Shown: one piece after another, positions 14,404-23,307 of the stretch | How positions within the stretch are numbered: the first letter of the stretch is position 1 | Layout of the letters: every line of letters begins with the position of its first letter | Source: DATFVA01 sp963811905 | Lineage (GTDB): Bacteria; Bacteroidota; Ignavibacteria; Ignavibacteriales; Ignavibacteriaceae | DNA: 64,000 nucleotides | Direction: 5' to 3' | Assembly (NCBI GenBank): GCA_963811905.1 | Contig: CAWETK010000021.1 | Span: 124,001 to 188,000, forward strand | Translations under genes and position numbers: made by a program | The notes under the pieces: generated by a model | What the model saw: only the letters and a program-made list of their open reading frames with translations | Told to the model about the DNA's origin: nothing | Databases searched by the model: none

Positions 14404-17400
14404 TCAGCTTGTGCCGATTCCTTTACGTATTGTTTTTTCTACGGCCTGTTTGAAGCTGCTGAGGTTTACGGGTTTTGAGAAGACGAATTCAATGCCGAGT
14501 TCATTGTAATCAGTAATTATCTGCCTGTCGATATCGCTGCTCAGGATCATCACCGGCGGCTTACCCTTCATCTCAAGTTTCTTAAGTGCTTTAACAAATT
14601 CATAACCATCCATAACGGGCATCTTGTGGTCGGTTATTACTATTGCAGGAGGATATTCAAGTATCTTTTCAAGGGCTTCCTCACCATTAGATGCAATGTC
14701 AACCGTATAATCGGGAGTGATGCTCTTGAGTATTTTGGAGTAGAGAAGCCTGTCGGTTTTATTGTCATCCACAAGCAGTATAACAGAAGATGCTACAGGA
14801 ACAGTAAAAATAAATTCAGTGCCGGCGCCGTATTCACTTTCAACCCTTATCTCTCCGCCATGCTTTTCAATTATTTCTTTTACAAGAGAAAGACCAAGAC
14901 CTGTTCCTTTTTCACCCGCCGTACCTTCGGAAGAGAATTTTGTATCCACATTGAAAAGCTTGTTGAGATTTTCTTTTCTAATACCGGTGCCCGTATCCTT
15001 CACAATGAATTCGTAAAACCGCGTTTGTGCCGCTGGACGGCCCGAGATGGTAATACTGCCGCCCGGCTTTGTAAACTTTATCGAATTAGAAATAAGATTG
15101 TTGAACACCTGGAGAAATAACCCTTTATCAGCAAAAACATAGAGGTCATCTTCTACTTCCGATATTATCGAAATATTCTTCTGAATTGCAGTTCCTACAA
15201 GAGTATTAATGGAGTTCTCTATTATCCTGCCTGCTTCAGATTTCTCCGGTTCAAATTTAATTCTGCCTGTTTGTATACGGGTCCAGTCGAGCAATGAATT
15301 AACGAGCAGAAGCATCGACTGTGATGACTCGCGTATAAACTCTATATACTGCCGCTTCTCCTCTTCATTAAGACCTTCATCGTTTAGAAGGAGATCGGTA
15401 AAACCAAGTATGGAACTGAATGGGGTTCTCAGGTCGTGCGAGATAATAGATATAAACCGGTCCTTTGTTTCATTGAGCTTAATAAGGTTGTCCGTTGATC
15501 TTTTCAGTTCATCCTGTGCTTTTTTCCTGAGTGTAATATCGCTTATCAGTCCGTACATTTTAATTATCAATCCATCTGCAGAACGGATAAGATTTATTTT
15601 ATTCCTGATCCAGACGACATTACCAAGTTTATTAATTATTCTAAGTTCAAATTCATCCGAATTCTGAATCCGGCTATTTAAAAGTCTCTTAAGATGACGT
15701 TTAGCTTCATCAAAATCATCCGGATGTATTATTTTTAATATCAGTCTTGATTCAGTAAGAAAATCAGTCTGTGAATAGCCCGTTATTCTTTCAACTGAAG
15801 ATGTATAAAAAACAGGACGGAGGATCGTGCCGATTCTTTCAAAGGTATAGAGGAAATCATCTATGTTTTCTGTTATATTCCTGTATTTCTCTTCCGATTC
15901 CCTTATTGCCTGCTGGGCACGTTTCCTCTCTGTAACATCCCGTGTTACAAAGACAACAAATGTTTTTCTGTCCTGCACAAATGTGGATGATGCAACCTCA
16001 GTGTAAAATCTGCTGTTATCTTTCTTCCTGCCGAGGAATTCGAATCTTCCCGGAGCATTTTTCTTCATTTCAAGAAGCTGCAGGTATTCGGCAACTCTGT
16101 ATATATCATCGTTTGAAACAAGGTCGAGTATCTGCTGACCTATAAGCTCGGTGCTGTTCCTGTAGCCGAATATTTCGGTAAAAGAATCATTGCATAGAAT
16201 AATTTTTCCCTGGCTGGAAAGCGCAATCCCATCTGTAACCGATTCAAATATCGCATTGTATAATTCGAGCTTTTTATCGACAAGGTATTTATCAGAGATA
16301 TCAACAAAATAAACTGTGAAGAATTTCCTCCCTGTTTTTTCATTAACCGACGAGGTAAAATAGGCGAGAGTCGGGATCCTGTTCCCTTTATTATCAACAA
16401 GCGGGAGTTCTATTCTTGTTTTTCTCTGGTCGAACAAACTAAGGTCAAAGACATTTGATGTCAGATAATCGGGAGAAATAAAGTTCGTAATATTACGTTC
16501 AATAATTTCTTCATCTGTGTAGCCAAGTTTTTCTGTGAATGTATTATTGACATAAAAGATATCTCCGCTTACATCCATCGAACATATAAGCTCGCCTGCC
16601 TGGTTTATAATCGATCTGAATGTTTCTTCAGATGATTTTAATCTCGATTCAAAAACAGCCCGGTCGGTTATATCCGAGCAGCTGATAATGATAGGATGAG
16701 CGCGGTTTTCAGTAAGGGCAAATTTAACTTCGTAAGTTTCTTTTTGTTTATTTTCCTTAAAAAGGGACAGGGTCGTCTTCCAGTTTCCCGATTTTTCAAG
16801 TTCATCTTTAATTTTATTGAAATAAGATTTATCGAACTGGCCGATTATATCACCGACAAATTTTCCGTAGGAATCAGGCAAAGTACTAAAACATTTTTCA
16901 GCGGCATTATTAAAAAACTTAATATCTCCTTCAAACCCTGTTGTAAGGATGGGCTGAGGGATATCCCTGGCTGCAGTAGCGTACGCATCAAGTTTATTCA
17001 GATCGTCCCGGAGCCGGAGAACCTCATTTTCCAGGTCGGTTATATTCTCAAAAAACAGGTAGATGAATTTTATCTGTCTGTGTTTCGTCTGGTAAGGCAG
17101 AATCCTGCAGTTGTAGAAGTGTCTGATCCCATTCTTTTTAATCTCAACAGTTAATTCTTCCGGTGTTCTGTTTTCCATGGATCTATTAATTACCGGGAGG
17201 AGTTCATTCACTACTTCTTCCGGAAATAAAGACGATAGAGGTCTGTCATTTCCCGGCTGTTCCGATGAAATTAATTGAAAAGAATCTTTACCCGATAAAT
17301 ATTTAACCCGCCGGTGAGTATCGAGTATTAAAAAGATATCATAAAAACTGCCGGCAATTTTATTTATCCTGCCTGCAAGCTGGAGGTCATCCTCTTCAGC

Positions 17401-17796
17401 CAGCTTCAGAGTTTTAATATCCTCGATAATTAAGATGCCTCCGGCGAACTGACCATCGGCAAAAACAGGCGAGGCTTTCACGAAAAGAGATATGAATCCC
17501 TGCGAAGAGGCAGGCATGCTTCTGATCTCTTTCTCGAAAGAATAACCCTCCTTTAATTCAAGCAGTTCCTCTCTTATGCTCGTTCCGGGAAACAAATCCT
17601 GTTCAAGGATATTCAGACCTGTGAGCGAAAAGGAATCTATGTTGTACAGAACTCCATACCGGGAATAATTTTCATTTACAAAATCGATTTCCCAGTCAGC
17701 AGAAAATGTTAATATGCCTACCGGAGCGTTTTCAAGAACTTTTAGGAGATAATCTTCCCTGTTAGTAAATCCTGGATTATCGGATATATTTTGCAT
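14404..17796 (-). CDS. Soluble multi-PAS hybrid histidine kinase with C-terminal receiver
   Basis: This 1130-residue protein has no membrane segment, so it is a cytosolic sensor. About six PAS-type domains occupy residues 15-745, several closed by the usual D-[IV]-T-[DE]-R/K PAC ending. The HisKA domain has SHDLRTPFSSILGFTD (phospho-His near residue 770). The HATPase_c domain shows N-box NNLISNSIKFT, G1 DTGTGI and G2 GTGLGLSLV. A C-terminal receiver (about 1005-1125) has the phospho-acceptor in VITDHKMPVMDG. Architecture of this kind often monitors redox, light or internal metabolites. No dedicated regulator gene is adjacent, so it is an orphan hybrid kinase here. Confidence 0.88.
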   Translation of the reverse strand: MQNISDNPGFTNREDYLLKVLENAPVGILTFSADWEIDFVNENYSRYGVLYNIDSFSLTGLNILEQDLFPGTSIREELLELKEGYSFEKEIRSMPASSQGFISLFVKASPVFADGQFAGGILIIEDIKTLKLAEEDDLQLAGRINKIAGSFYDIFLILDTHRRVKYLSGKDSFQLISSEQPGNDRPLSSLFPEEVVNELLPVINRSMENRTPEELTVEIKKNGIRHFYNCRILPYQTKHRQIKFIYLFFENITDLENEVLRLRDDLNKLDAYATAARDIPQPILTTGFEGDIKFFNNAAEKCFSTLPDSYGKFVGDIIGQFDKSYFNKIKDELEKSGNWKTTLSLFKENKQKETYEVKFALTENRAHPIIISCSDITDRAVFESRLKSSEETFRSIINQAGELICSMDVSGDIFYVNNTFTEKLGYTDEEIIERNITNFISPDYLTSNVFDLSLFDQRKTRIELPLVDNKGNRIPTLAYFTSSVNEKTGRKFFTVYFVDISDKYLVDKKLELYNAIFESVTDGIALSSQGKIILCNDSFTEIFGYRNSTELIGQQILDLVSNDDIYRVAEYLQLLEMKKNAPGRFEFLGRKKDNSRFYTEVASSTFVQDRKTFVVFVTRDVTERKRAQQAIRESEEKYRNITENIDDFLYTFERIGTILRPVFYTSSVERITGYSQTDFLTESRLILKIIHPDDFDEAKRHLKRLLNSRIQNSDEFELRIINKLGNVVWIRNKINLIRSADGLIIKMYGLISDITLRKKAQDELKRSTDNLIKLNETKDRFISIISHDLRTPFSSILGFTDLLLNDEGLNEEEKRQYIEFIRESSQSMLLLVNSLLDWTRIQTGRIKFEPEKSEAGRIIENSINTLVGTAIQKNISIISEVEDDLYVFADKGLFLQVFNNLISNSIKFTKPGGSITISGRPAAQTRFYEFIVKDTGTGIRKENLNKLFNVDTKFSSEGTAGEKGTGLGLSLVKEIIEKHGGEIRVESEYGAGTEFIFTVPVASSVILLVDDNKTDRLLYSKILKSITPDYTVDIASNGEEALEKILEYPPAIVITDHKMPVMDGYEFVKALKKLEMKGKPPVMILSSDIDRQIITDYNELGIEFVFSKPVNLSSFKQAVEKTIRKGIGTS

Positions 17797-18162
17797 TATA
17801 TTTACTTTTCATCAAAGAGCTGTTCCCGTAACATCAATTATCATGCTATTTGACATTGGGCGATGAAGTATAGTCTAAGCCTTGGTAAGTTGTTCAATTA
17901 TAATAAGTTAGACATGATCGACTTATGTAAAGAAATTCATCAAAAATTAAGCATAACAGGATCAAATGTATCATTTTGGATTTAATTGATCAATTCATTT
18001 CATAAGGGAAATATCAGGACTCACTTTCCCGGATCTATTAAAAGAACTAATGCAGGGGTGTTTTTCAAGAATCGGATGGTTTTATTCGCAGTCAACCCTT
18101 ATATTAATTTCAAATACCTGACCCTTACATTTCCAGATTTGACCAGAGAATTACACTAAAGA
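17797..18162. other. 366-bp intergenic region between pckG and the hybrid kinase
   Basis: AT-rich DNA holding the kinase promoter region and the 3' side of pckG (both genes are on the minus strand). On the minus strand a weak TTGAAC (17892-17897) and TATACT (17867-17872) pair has a 19-bp spacer, so it is a poor promoter match. No RNA gene or strong terminator was seen. Confidence 0.4.
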
Positions 18163-19947
18163 TCAGGAAGCTGATAATCTTTCTTCCAGACTCTTCAATT
18201 CCTTTTTCAACTCGGCAGGCAGTCTGTCGCCGAACTGCTTATAATAGTCTTCCATTTCCTGAGCCTCTTCACACCATTCATCCTTTCCAACTGAAAGTAT
18301 TCTCTGCAGATTCTTATCAGGGATATTCATACCTGAGAGATCAAGAGATTCTTTGGTGGGAATATATCCTACCGGTGTTTTCTTCGCATCTGCCGTTCCG
18401 TCGCATCTGCCGAATATCCATTTTATTACCCTGATATTATCGCCAAATCCCGGCCAGAGAAATTTTCCCTCTTCATTTTTCCTGAACCAATTGACGTAAA
18501 ATATTTTCGGCAGCTTGTCGTCATCACCTTTTTTGCCGATATCCAGCCAGTGGTTAAAATAATCTCCCATATTGTATCCGCAGAAAGGTAGCATAGCAAA
18601 CGGATCGTGCCGTAATTTTCCCATTACACCTACAGCTGCTGCTGTCATCTCTGATGATACTGCCGAGCCCATAAAAGTGCCATGCTGCCAGTTGAATGCC
18701 TGGTAGACGAGAGGAATAGTTGAAGATCGTCTTCCTCCGAAAATAATGGCAGAGATAGGAACTCCTTTCGGGTCTTCCCAGTCGGGGTCCACAACAGGAC
18801 ATTGAGATGTGGGAGCTGTGAACCTTGAATTCGGATGGGCTGCATTTTCATCCGAATCGGGAGTCCATTCATGTCCCAGCCAGTTTAAGAGCTTAGAAGG
18901 CTTCTGCTTCGTCATACCTTCCCACCAGACATCACCGTCGGGAGAGAGCGCCGTATTGGTGAAAATGGAATTCTTTTCCATAGTGAGCATTGCATTGGGA
19001 TTTGTATCCATCGAAGTCCCCGGTGCGACACCAAAGAACCCTGCTTCAGGATTTATTGCATACAGGCGTCCGTCTTCGCCGAATTTCATCCATGCAATAT
19101 CGTCACCTACTGTTTCTACCTTCCAGCCGGGCAAGGTTGGGGTAAGCATTGCAAGATTTGTTTTTCCGCATGCGCTTGGAAAAGCTCCTGCTATATATTT
19201 CTTTTCACCTTCGGGATTTGTAATACCTACAATCAGCATATGTTCAGCAAGCCATCCCTCTTTACGCGCCATCGAAGAAGCAATGCGTAATGCAAAACAT
19301 TTTTTGCCGAGCAGAGCATTGCCGCCGTAGCCGCTTCCGAAGGACCAAATACTCTTCTCCTCGGGGAAATGGACAATATACTTTGTAGTGTTGCATGGCC
19401 AGGGCACATCTTTTGTCCCGTTAGTCAGAGGCATTCCGACAGAGTGAAGGCATTCAACAAAACTGCCGTTGCCGAGTATCTTAAGAACATCATCTCCGAT
19501 GCGGGTCATGATCTTCATATTGCAGACAACATAGGGGGAATCGGTTAACTGAACCCCGATATGAGAGATATTTGAACCAAGGGGACCCATACTAAAAGGG
19601 ATGACGAACATTGTCCTTCCTGCCATACAACCTGAAAACAATTCCTTTAACGTTTCCTTCATCTTTACGGGATCTTCCCAGTTATTGGTTGGACCAGCAT
19701 CCACTTCTTTTTCCGAACAGATGAATGTACGATCCTCTACTCTTGCTACATCTGAAGGATCGGAATGACAAAAATAACTATTGGGTCTGAGTTGTTCATT
19801 CAGCCTGGTAAACGTTCCGCTTTCAACGAGTTTCTGTGCCATCTCGTTATATTCTTCATCGGAACCATTGCACCAGTAAACAGATTCAGGCTTACACATT
19901 TCAGCCATTTTATTCACCCAATCAGTTAGTTTTTTATTCTGAGCCAT
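18163..19947 (-). CDS. pckG: Phosphoenolpyruvate carboxykinase (GTP)
   Basis: PckG converts oxaloacetate and GTP to PEP, GDP and CO2, the entry to gluconeogenesis or, in reverse, anaplerotic CO2 fixation. From the ATG at 19947 the protein has 594 residues, the normal size of the GTP-type enzyme. GAAAGG lies 7 bp upstream, and the longer frame to 19995 lacks a better site. The GTP-PEPCK active-site loop FPSACGKTNLAM, with its reactive Cys, lies near residue 265, and the metal/substrate stretch GDDIAWM follows near residue 292. It is transcribed alone, divergently from the MlaE permease. Confidence 0.95.
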   Translation of the reverse strand: MAQNKKLTDWVNKMAEMCKPESVYWCNGSDEEYNEMAQKLVESGTFTRLNEQLRPNSYFCHSDPSDVARVEDRTFICSEKEVDAGPTNNWEDPVKMKETLKELFSGCMAGRTMFVIPFSMGPLGSNISHIGVQLTDSPYVVCNMKIMTRIGDDVLKILGNGSFVECLHSVGMPLTNGTKDVPWPCNTTKYIVHFPEEKSIWSFGSGYGGNALLGKKCFALRIASSMARKEGWLAEHMLIVGITNPEGEKKYIAGAFPSACGKTNLAMLTPTLPGWKVETVGDDIAWMKFGEDGRLYAINPEAGFFGVAPGTSMDTNPNAMLTMEKNSIFTNTALSPDGDVWWEGMTKQKPSKLLNWLGHEWTPDSDENAAHPNSRFTAPTSQCPVVDPDWEDPKGVPISAIIFGGRRSSTIPLVYQAFNWQHGTFMGSAVSSEMTAAAVGVMGKLRHDPFAMLPFCGYNMGDYFNHWLDIGKKGDDDKLPKIFYVNWFRKNEEGKFLWPGFGDNIRVIKWIFGRCDGTADAKKTPVGYIPTKESLDLSGMNIPDKNLQRILSVGKDEWCEEAQEMEDYYKQFGDRLPAELKKELKSLEERLSAS

Positions 19948-20152
19948 AGATAACCTTTCAATATTATTAATATCATAAGAAAACAGGGCTTCCATTCCGG
20001 GAGGCCTGTTTTCCGTAAGTCTTTTTGTAATTTGATCCTATCGAATTTTTAAAGATAATATTTCAGCCTCAGGTAACAAAATTTTTAATCAGCCGATATC
20101 GCTTAAAAATACCCTGAATGTAAAAATTTATTAAATTTGCTCCACTATTAAT

Positions 20153-20938
20153 ATGAGCAGAAGCAATATGGCCTTTTTCCTGCGGTTCATCGGAGATAAA
20201 GCAATAAATTTTTTCAGAGAAATGGGGCAGGTATCCCGGCTGCTGTGGGGTATAATCAGAAGCTTCCCCTCGATTCCGCGCAGCAGGAAGATCATCTTCT
20301 ACCAGATGGAACATATTGGTGTTAATTCACTTCCGCTTGTATTAATTATTGCCGTATTTACAGGTGCTGTTGCCGCGTGGCAGGCTGCTTACCAGCTGAA
20401 GGGCGTTGCTCCGCTCTCATTTCTGGGTGCCGCAACAAGCAGGGCGATTGTAACAGAACTGGGACCTGTCTTAACGGGAATAGTTATTGCAGGACGTGTA
20501 GGAGCATCAATAGCTGCAGAGCTAGGCACGATGAAAGTTACAGAGCAGATTGACGCACTGGAGACAATGGCCATCAGTCCTGTAAGATACCTTGCAATGC
20601 CGCGTTTCCTTGCTGCAGTACTAATGATGCCGCTGCTGGTTACCTTTGCTAATGTAATTGCTGTACTCGGGGCATACATTGTTTCCAATTATTTCCTGGG
20701 TGTTTCATATGCAGTTTACTTTTCATCGGTCAAGCGGTTTTTCGAGATCCCCGATTTTGTTTCGGGTCTGGTAAAAACTATAGTTTTCGGGGGAGTTACA
20801 TCACTGCTCGGGTGTCATATCGGCTTCAGGACCGAAGGCGGAGCCGAAGGTGTGGGCTTGTCTACTATCCGGTCATTCGTACTTTCTGCCGCGCTTATTC
20901 TAATACTGGATTATATACTCTGGATGCTCATTTTTTGA
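20153..20938 (+). CDS. mlaE: MlaE/YrbE family ABC permease (lipid transport)
   Basis: This 261-residue MlaE permease has about five membrane segments. The family core is clear: GAVAAWQAAYQL (about residues 65-76), TELGPVLTGIVIAGRVGAS (about 101-119) and the coupling-helix stretch MKVTEQIDALETMAISP (about 126-142). MlaE forms the membrane part of the MlaFEDB complex that moves phospholipids between the inner and outer membranes. The usual partner genes for the ATPase (mlaF) and MCE protein (mlaD) do not follow: two hairpins and ilvE come next. The partners are probably elsewhere on the chromosome. The start is an ATG with a weak ribosome-binding site. Confidence 0.9.
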   Translation: MSRSNMAFFLRFIGDKAINFFREMGQVSRLLWGIIRSFPSIPRSRKIIFYQMEHIGVNSLPLVLIIAVFTGAVAAWQAAYQLKGVAPLSFLGAATSRAIVTELGPVLTGIVIAGRVGASIAAELGTMKVTEQIDALETMAISPVRYLAMPRFLAAVLMMPLLVTFANVIAVLGAYIVSNYFLGVSYAVYFSSVKRFFEIPDFVSGLVKTIVFGGVTSLLGCHIGFRTEGGAEGVGLSTIRSFVLSAALILILDYILWMLIF

Positions 20939-21017
20939 TAGAAAAACGACTCTGAGTCCCGCATCATACCATTATAAACAACCAGGTTTTATATTCAGTT
21001 TAAGCTGCTATATTTTC

Positions 21018-21083
21018 ATTAATTTACAGCCAAAACGCTGTAAATTAATTCTCAAATGCCCGGTAGCCCTCCACCGGGCATTT
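21018..21083 (+). terminator. Two consecutive hairpins after mlaE
   Basis: First, ATTAATTTACAGC (21018-21030) pairs with 21037-21049 over a 6-nt loop (13 bp, perfect). Second, AAATGCCCGGT (21054-21064) pairs with ACCGGGCATTT (21073-21083) over 8 nt (11 bp, perfect). The pair separates mlaE from ilvE and is a likely transcription end or mRNA 3' stabiliser. Confidence 0.65.
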
Positions 21084-21150
21084 CAGTTTAATTTCTCATA
21101 AATTTTATGTATAATTGGCCAAATTCATTTTTATAATTTAGGTGCCTGCC

Positions 21151-22227
21151 ATGGATAAAATAAACTATCAAATTAAAGAAAGAGCTGAGAAAGTTGTACT
21201 CCCCGATAACCTGGGATTTGGAGCTATATTCACGGATCATATTTTTGAAATGGACTATAACCCGAAACAAGGCTGGCATAATCCTGTTATAAAACCTCTT
21301 GAAGATCTTTCCATCCATCCCGCTACTATGTTTATACATTACGGACAAGCGGTATTTGAAGGACTGAAGGCTTATAAAACAGAAAACGGTGATGTTGTTA
21401 TTTTCAGACCTGATGAACATTTCAACAGGCTGAACCGTTCTTCTAAACGAATCTGTATTCCGGAAGTAGACGTCGATTTTATGCTTCACGCTCTGAAAGA
21501 ACTTGTAGCGATTGAGCAGAACTGGATACCAACCAGGAGAGGAGAATCCCTCTATATCAGACCATTTATTTTCGGAACCGATGAAATATTGGGTGTCCGT
21601 CCTTCTACAACATATAAACTGGTTATATTACTCTCACCGGTAGGTGCTTATTACCCTGAGGGATTTAAACCAGTGAAGATACTTGTTCAGGATGATTATG
21701 TGAGAGCAGCAAAAAAAGGTTTGGGTGAATGCAAAACTCCTGCTAATTACGCCGCAAGTCTTCTTGCAGCCCAGCAGGCAAGGCAGCAGGGATTTACACA
21801 GGTATTATGGCTTGACGGTGTTGAACAGAAGTATATTGAAGAAGTAGGTACGATGAATATATTTGTAAGGTTTAAGAATGAGATAGCCACTCCAAAACTA
21901 ACCGGGAGTATTCTTCCGGGGATAACCAGAAAATCGGTTCTGCAGATACTAAACGATTGGGAAATGAAAGTATCAGAAAGGCTGATCCCAATGCAGGAAG
22001 TCATTGATGAATATAAAAAAGGAAATGTGCTTGGTGTTTTCGGAACAGGGACCGCTGCAGTTATATCGATGGTTGGATTGGTTAAGTATAAAGAGCTTGA
22101 AATGAATTTCACCGATGACGAATTTGCATTAAAACTTTTCAATGAGATTACTTCAATACAATACGGTGTTAAACCCGACCGCTATAACTGGCTAAGCTAT
22201 GTGGAAAAAAAACATGTTGAAGTTTAG
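21151..22227 (+). CDS. ilvE: Branched-chain amino acid aminotransferase
   Basis: This fold-type IV PLP aminotransferase of 358 residues transfers amino groups between glutamate and the 2-oxo acids of Leu, Ile and Val. The ATG at 21151 is chosen over a GTG at 21142 because TTAGGTG sits 8 bp before it. Family landmarks are HYGQAVFEGLKAYK (about residues 65-78), the RPFIFGTDEILGV stretch, the PLP-lysine region AKKGLGECKTPANYAASL (about 191-208) and EEVGTMNIF (about 231-239). It has its own terminator downstream and appears monocistronic. Confidence 0.93.
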   Translation: MDKINYQIKERAEKVVLPDNLGFGAIFTDHIFEMDYNPKQGWHNPVIKPLEDLSIHPATMFIHYGQAVFEGLKAYKTENGDVVIFRPDEHFNRLNRSSKRICIPEVDVDFMLHALKELVAIEQNWIPTRRGESLYIRPFIFGTDEILGVRPSTTYKLVILLSPVGAYYPEGFKPVKILVQDDYVRAAKKGLGECKTPANYAASLLAAQQARQQGFTQVLWLDGVEQKYIEEVGTMNIFVRFKNEIATPKLTGSILPGITRKSVLQILNDWEMKVSERLIPMQEVIDEYKKGNVLGVFGTGTAAVISMVGLVKYKELEMNFTDDEFALKLFNEITSIQYGVKPDRYNWLSYVEKKHVEV

Positions 22228-22256
22228 ACCCCGTTAACTTCCTTTCTTTTCTTACA

Positions 22257-22290
22257 AAAAGGCTGTCCATGAAAGGCAGCCTTTTCTGTT
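22257..22290 (+). terminator. Intrinsic terminator of ilvE
   Basis: AAAAGGCTG (22257-22265) pairs with CAGCCTTTT (22277-22285) over an 11-nt loop and is followed by a short T-rich tract. It lies 30 bp after the ilvE stop codon and upstream of the lexA promoter. Confidence 0.85.
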
Positions 22291-22344
22291 ATAATACACG
22301 AGTCTTTGTTAAATAAAATATTTTTAAAAAATTTGCATTAATAC

Positions 22345-22373
22345 TTGACAAGTGCACATCTGTACACTATATT
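22345..22373 (+). promoter_or_regulatory. Sigma-70 promoter of lexA
   Basis: TTGACA (22345-22350) and TATATT (22368-22373) are separated by exactly 17 bp. The transcription start should be near 22380, giving an 18-nt leader to the ATG at 22398. The spacer is filled by the LexA box, so LexA binding would exclude RNA polymerase. Confidence 0.8.
22351..22368 (+). promoter_or_regulatory. LexA operator (SOS box)
   Basis: AGTGCACATCTGTACACT is an 18-bp dyad (AGTGNACA-NN-TGTNCACT) lying between the -35 and -10 elements of the lexA promoter. Position and symmetry indicate autoregulation of lexA. It gives a template for the SOS box of this organism, similar to but not the same as the E. coli or Bacillus boxes. 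Confidence 0.8.
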
Positions 22374-22397
22374 AGCAGTGAACAATTGAGCACTATA

Positions 22398-23033
22398 ATG
22401 AAAAATGAATTAACAGATAGACAGCAAGAGATCCTGAGCTTCATTCATCAATTCCGAAATGATAACGGATATCCTCCCACATTACGAGAAATCGGTAAAA
22501 AATTTCAAATATCCTCTACTTTCGGAGTTAAACGCCACCTGGATGCCCTGGTAAAGAAAGGTTATTTAAATATTGAAAGCAATGCAAGCCGCGGGATTTC
22601 CATCCTGAGGGATGACCAGTTCTCAGAACAGGGAAGAGACGATATCTTCCGTAAAGTCCCGATTGTCGGCCGGGTAGCTGCCGGATCACCCATACTTGCA
22701 ATAGAAAATATTGAGGGGAGTATAGTTATCGACCCTGCCTTTATTAAGAAATCTCAGGACTGTTTTGCGTTGAAAGTGAAAGGTGACAGTATGGTTAATG
22801 CTGGAATCTTCGAAAATGACCTTGTGATCGTCATCCCACGCAATGACGCATCTAATGGTGATATTATCGTAGCTATGTTGGAAGATGAAGTTACTGTCAA
22901 GACTTATGAGAAGAAAAATGATTCAATCAGACTTCTCCCTCAAAATGATAATTATGCTCCAATAGCAGTAGATGGATCAAAGGAATTTAAAATAGTAGGC
23001 AAAGTAACCGGAGTTGTCCGGTGGTTAAATTAA
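22398..23033 (+). CDS. lexA: LexA repressor, self-cleaving SOS regulator
   Basis: From the ATG at 22398 (a TTG at 22386 is also in frame) LexA has 211 residues. An N-terminal winged helix (about residues 1-70, TLREIGKKFQISSTFGVKRHLDAL) binds the operator. The C-terminal S24 peptidase domain has the Ala95-Gly96 cleavage bond, catalytic Ser131 (GDSM) and Lys168 (VTVKTY). RecA filaments on single-stranded DNA trigger its self-cleavage. The upstream box shows autoregulation. Two small genes follow within 12-13 bp gaps, so they probably share the SOS-controlled message. Confidence 0.95.
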   Translation: MKNELTDRQQEILSFIHQFRNDNGYPPTLREIGKKFQISSTFGVKRHLDALVKKGYLNIESNASRGISILRDDQFSEQGRDDIFRKVPIVGRVAAGSPILAIENIEGSIVIDPAFIKKSQDCFALKVKGDSMVNAGIFENDLVIVIPRNDASNGDIIVAMLEDEVTVKTYEKKNDSIRLLPQNDNYAPIAVDGSKEFKIVGKVTGVVRWLN

Positions 23034-23045
23034 TCGGAGTAAAAA

Positions 23046-23294
23046 ATGAAATCACAATTGTTTTCATCGGCTATAATGAACAGAAATCGCGTCAGATTTT
23101 TGTATCAGCTCGATGAAGTGGTGCTTGATCCGTATTATATAACTATCGAAAGAAACGGTAAAAAAGTTATATACGGACGGATGAACAATTCCAATGAAAT
23201 AAAGAAATTTGAGTACGACAGGATCGCAAACATCAGAATACTAAAGAGTATGAGGTTTTCACCGATAATACCTTTAATGCCGAGAGCAGTTTAA
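23046..23294 (+). CDS. Small WYL-like domain protein in the lexA operon
   Basis: This 82-residue protein lies 12 bp after lexA with GGAG before its ATG. The pattern RNRVRFLYQ...DPYYITIERNGKKVIYGR...KKFEYDRIANIRIL matches the core of WYL domains: the r-v-x-f-x-Y start, the P-Y/W-Y hinge and the F-x-[LY]-D-R-I ending, with VIY in place of WYL. There is no helix-turn-helix. WYL domains bind ligands or nucleic acid and often regulate DNA-damage or defence genes. The operon position fits a DNA-damage-linked modulator. The assignment is from pattern only. Confidence 0.6.
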   Translation: MKSQLFSSAIMNRNRVRFLYQLDEVVLDPYYITIERNGKKVIYGRMNNSNEIKKFEYDRIANIRILKSMRFSPIIPLMPRAV

Positions 23295-23307
23295 GGAGGA
23301 TGATAAG

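Noticed and set aside
17850..17874. Plus-strand promoter TTGACA...TATAGT upstream of pckG
   Set aside because: The spacer is only 13 bp and no plus-strand gene follows.
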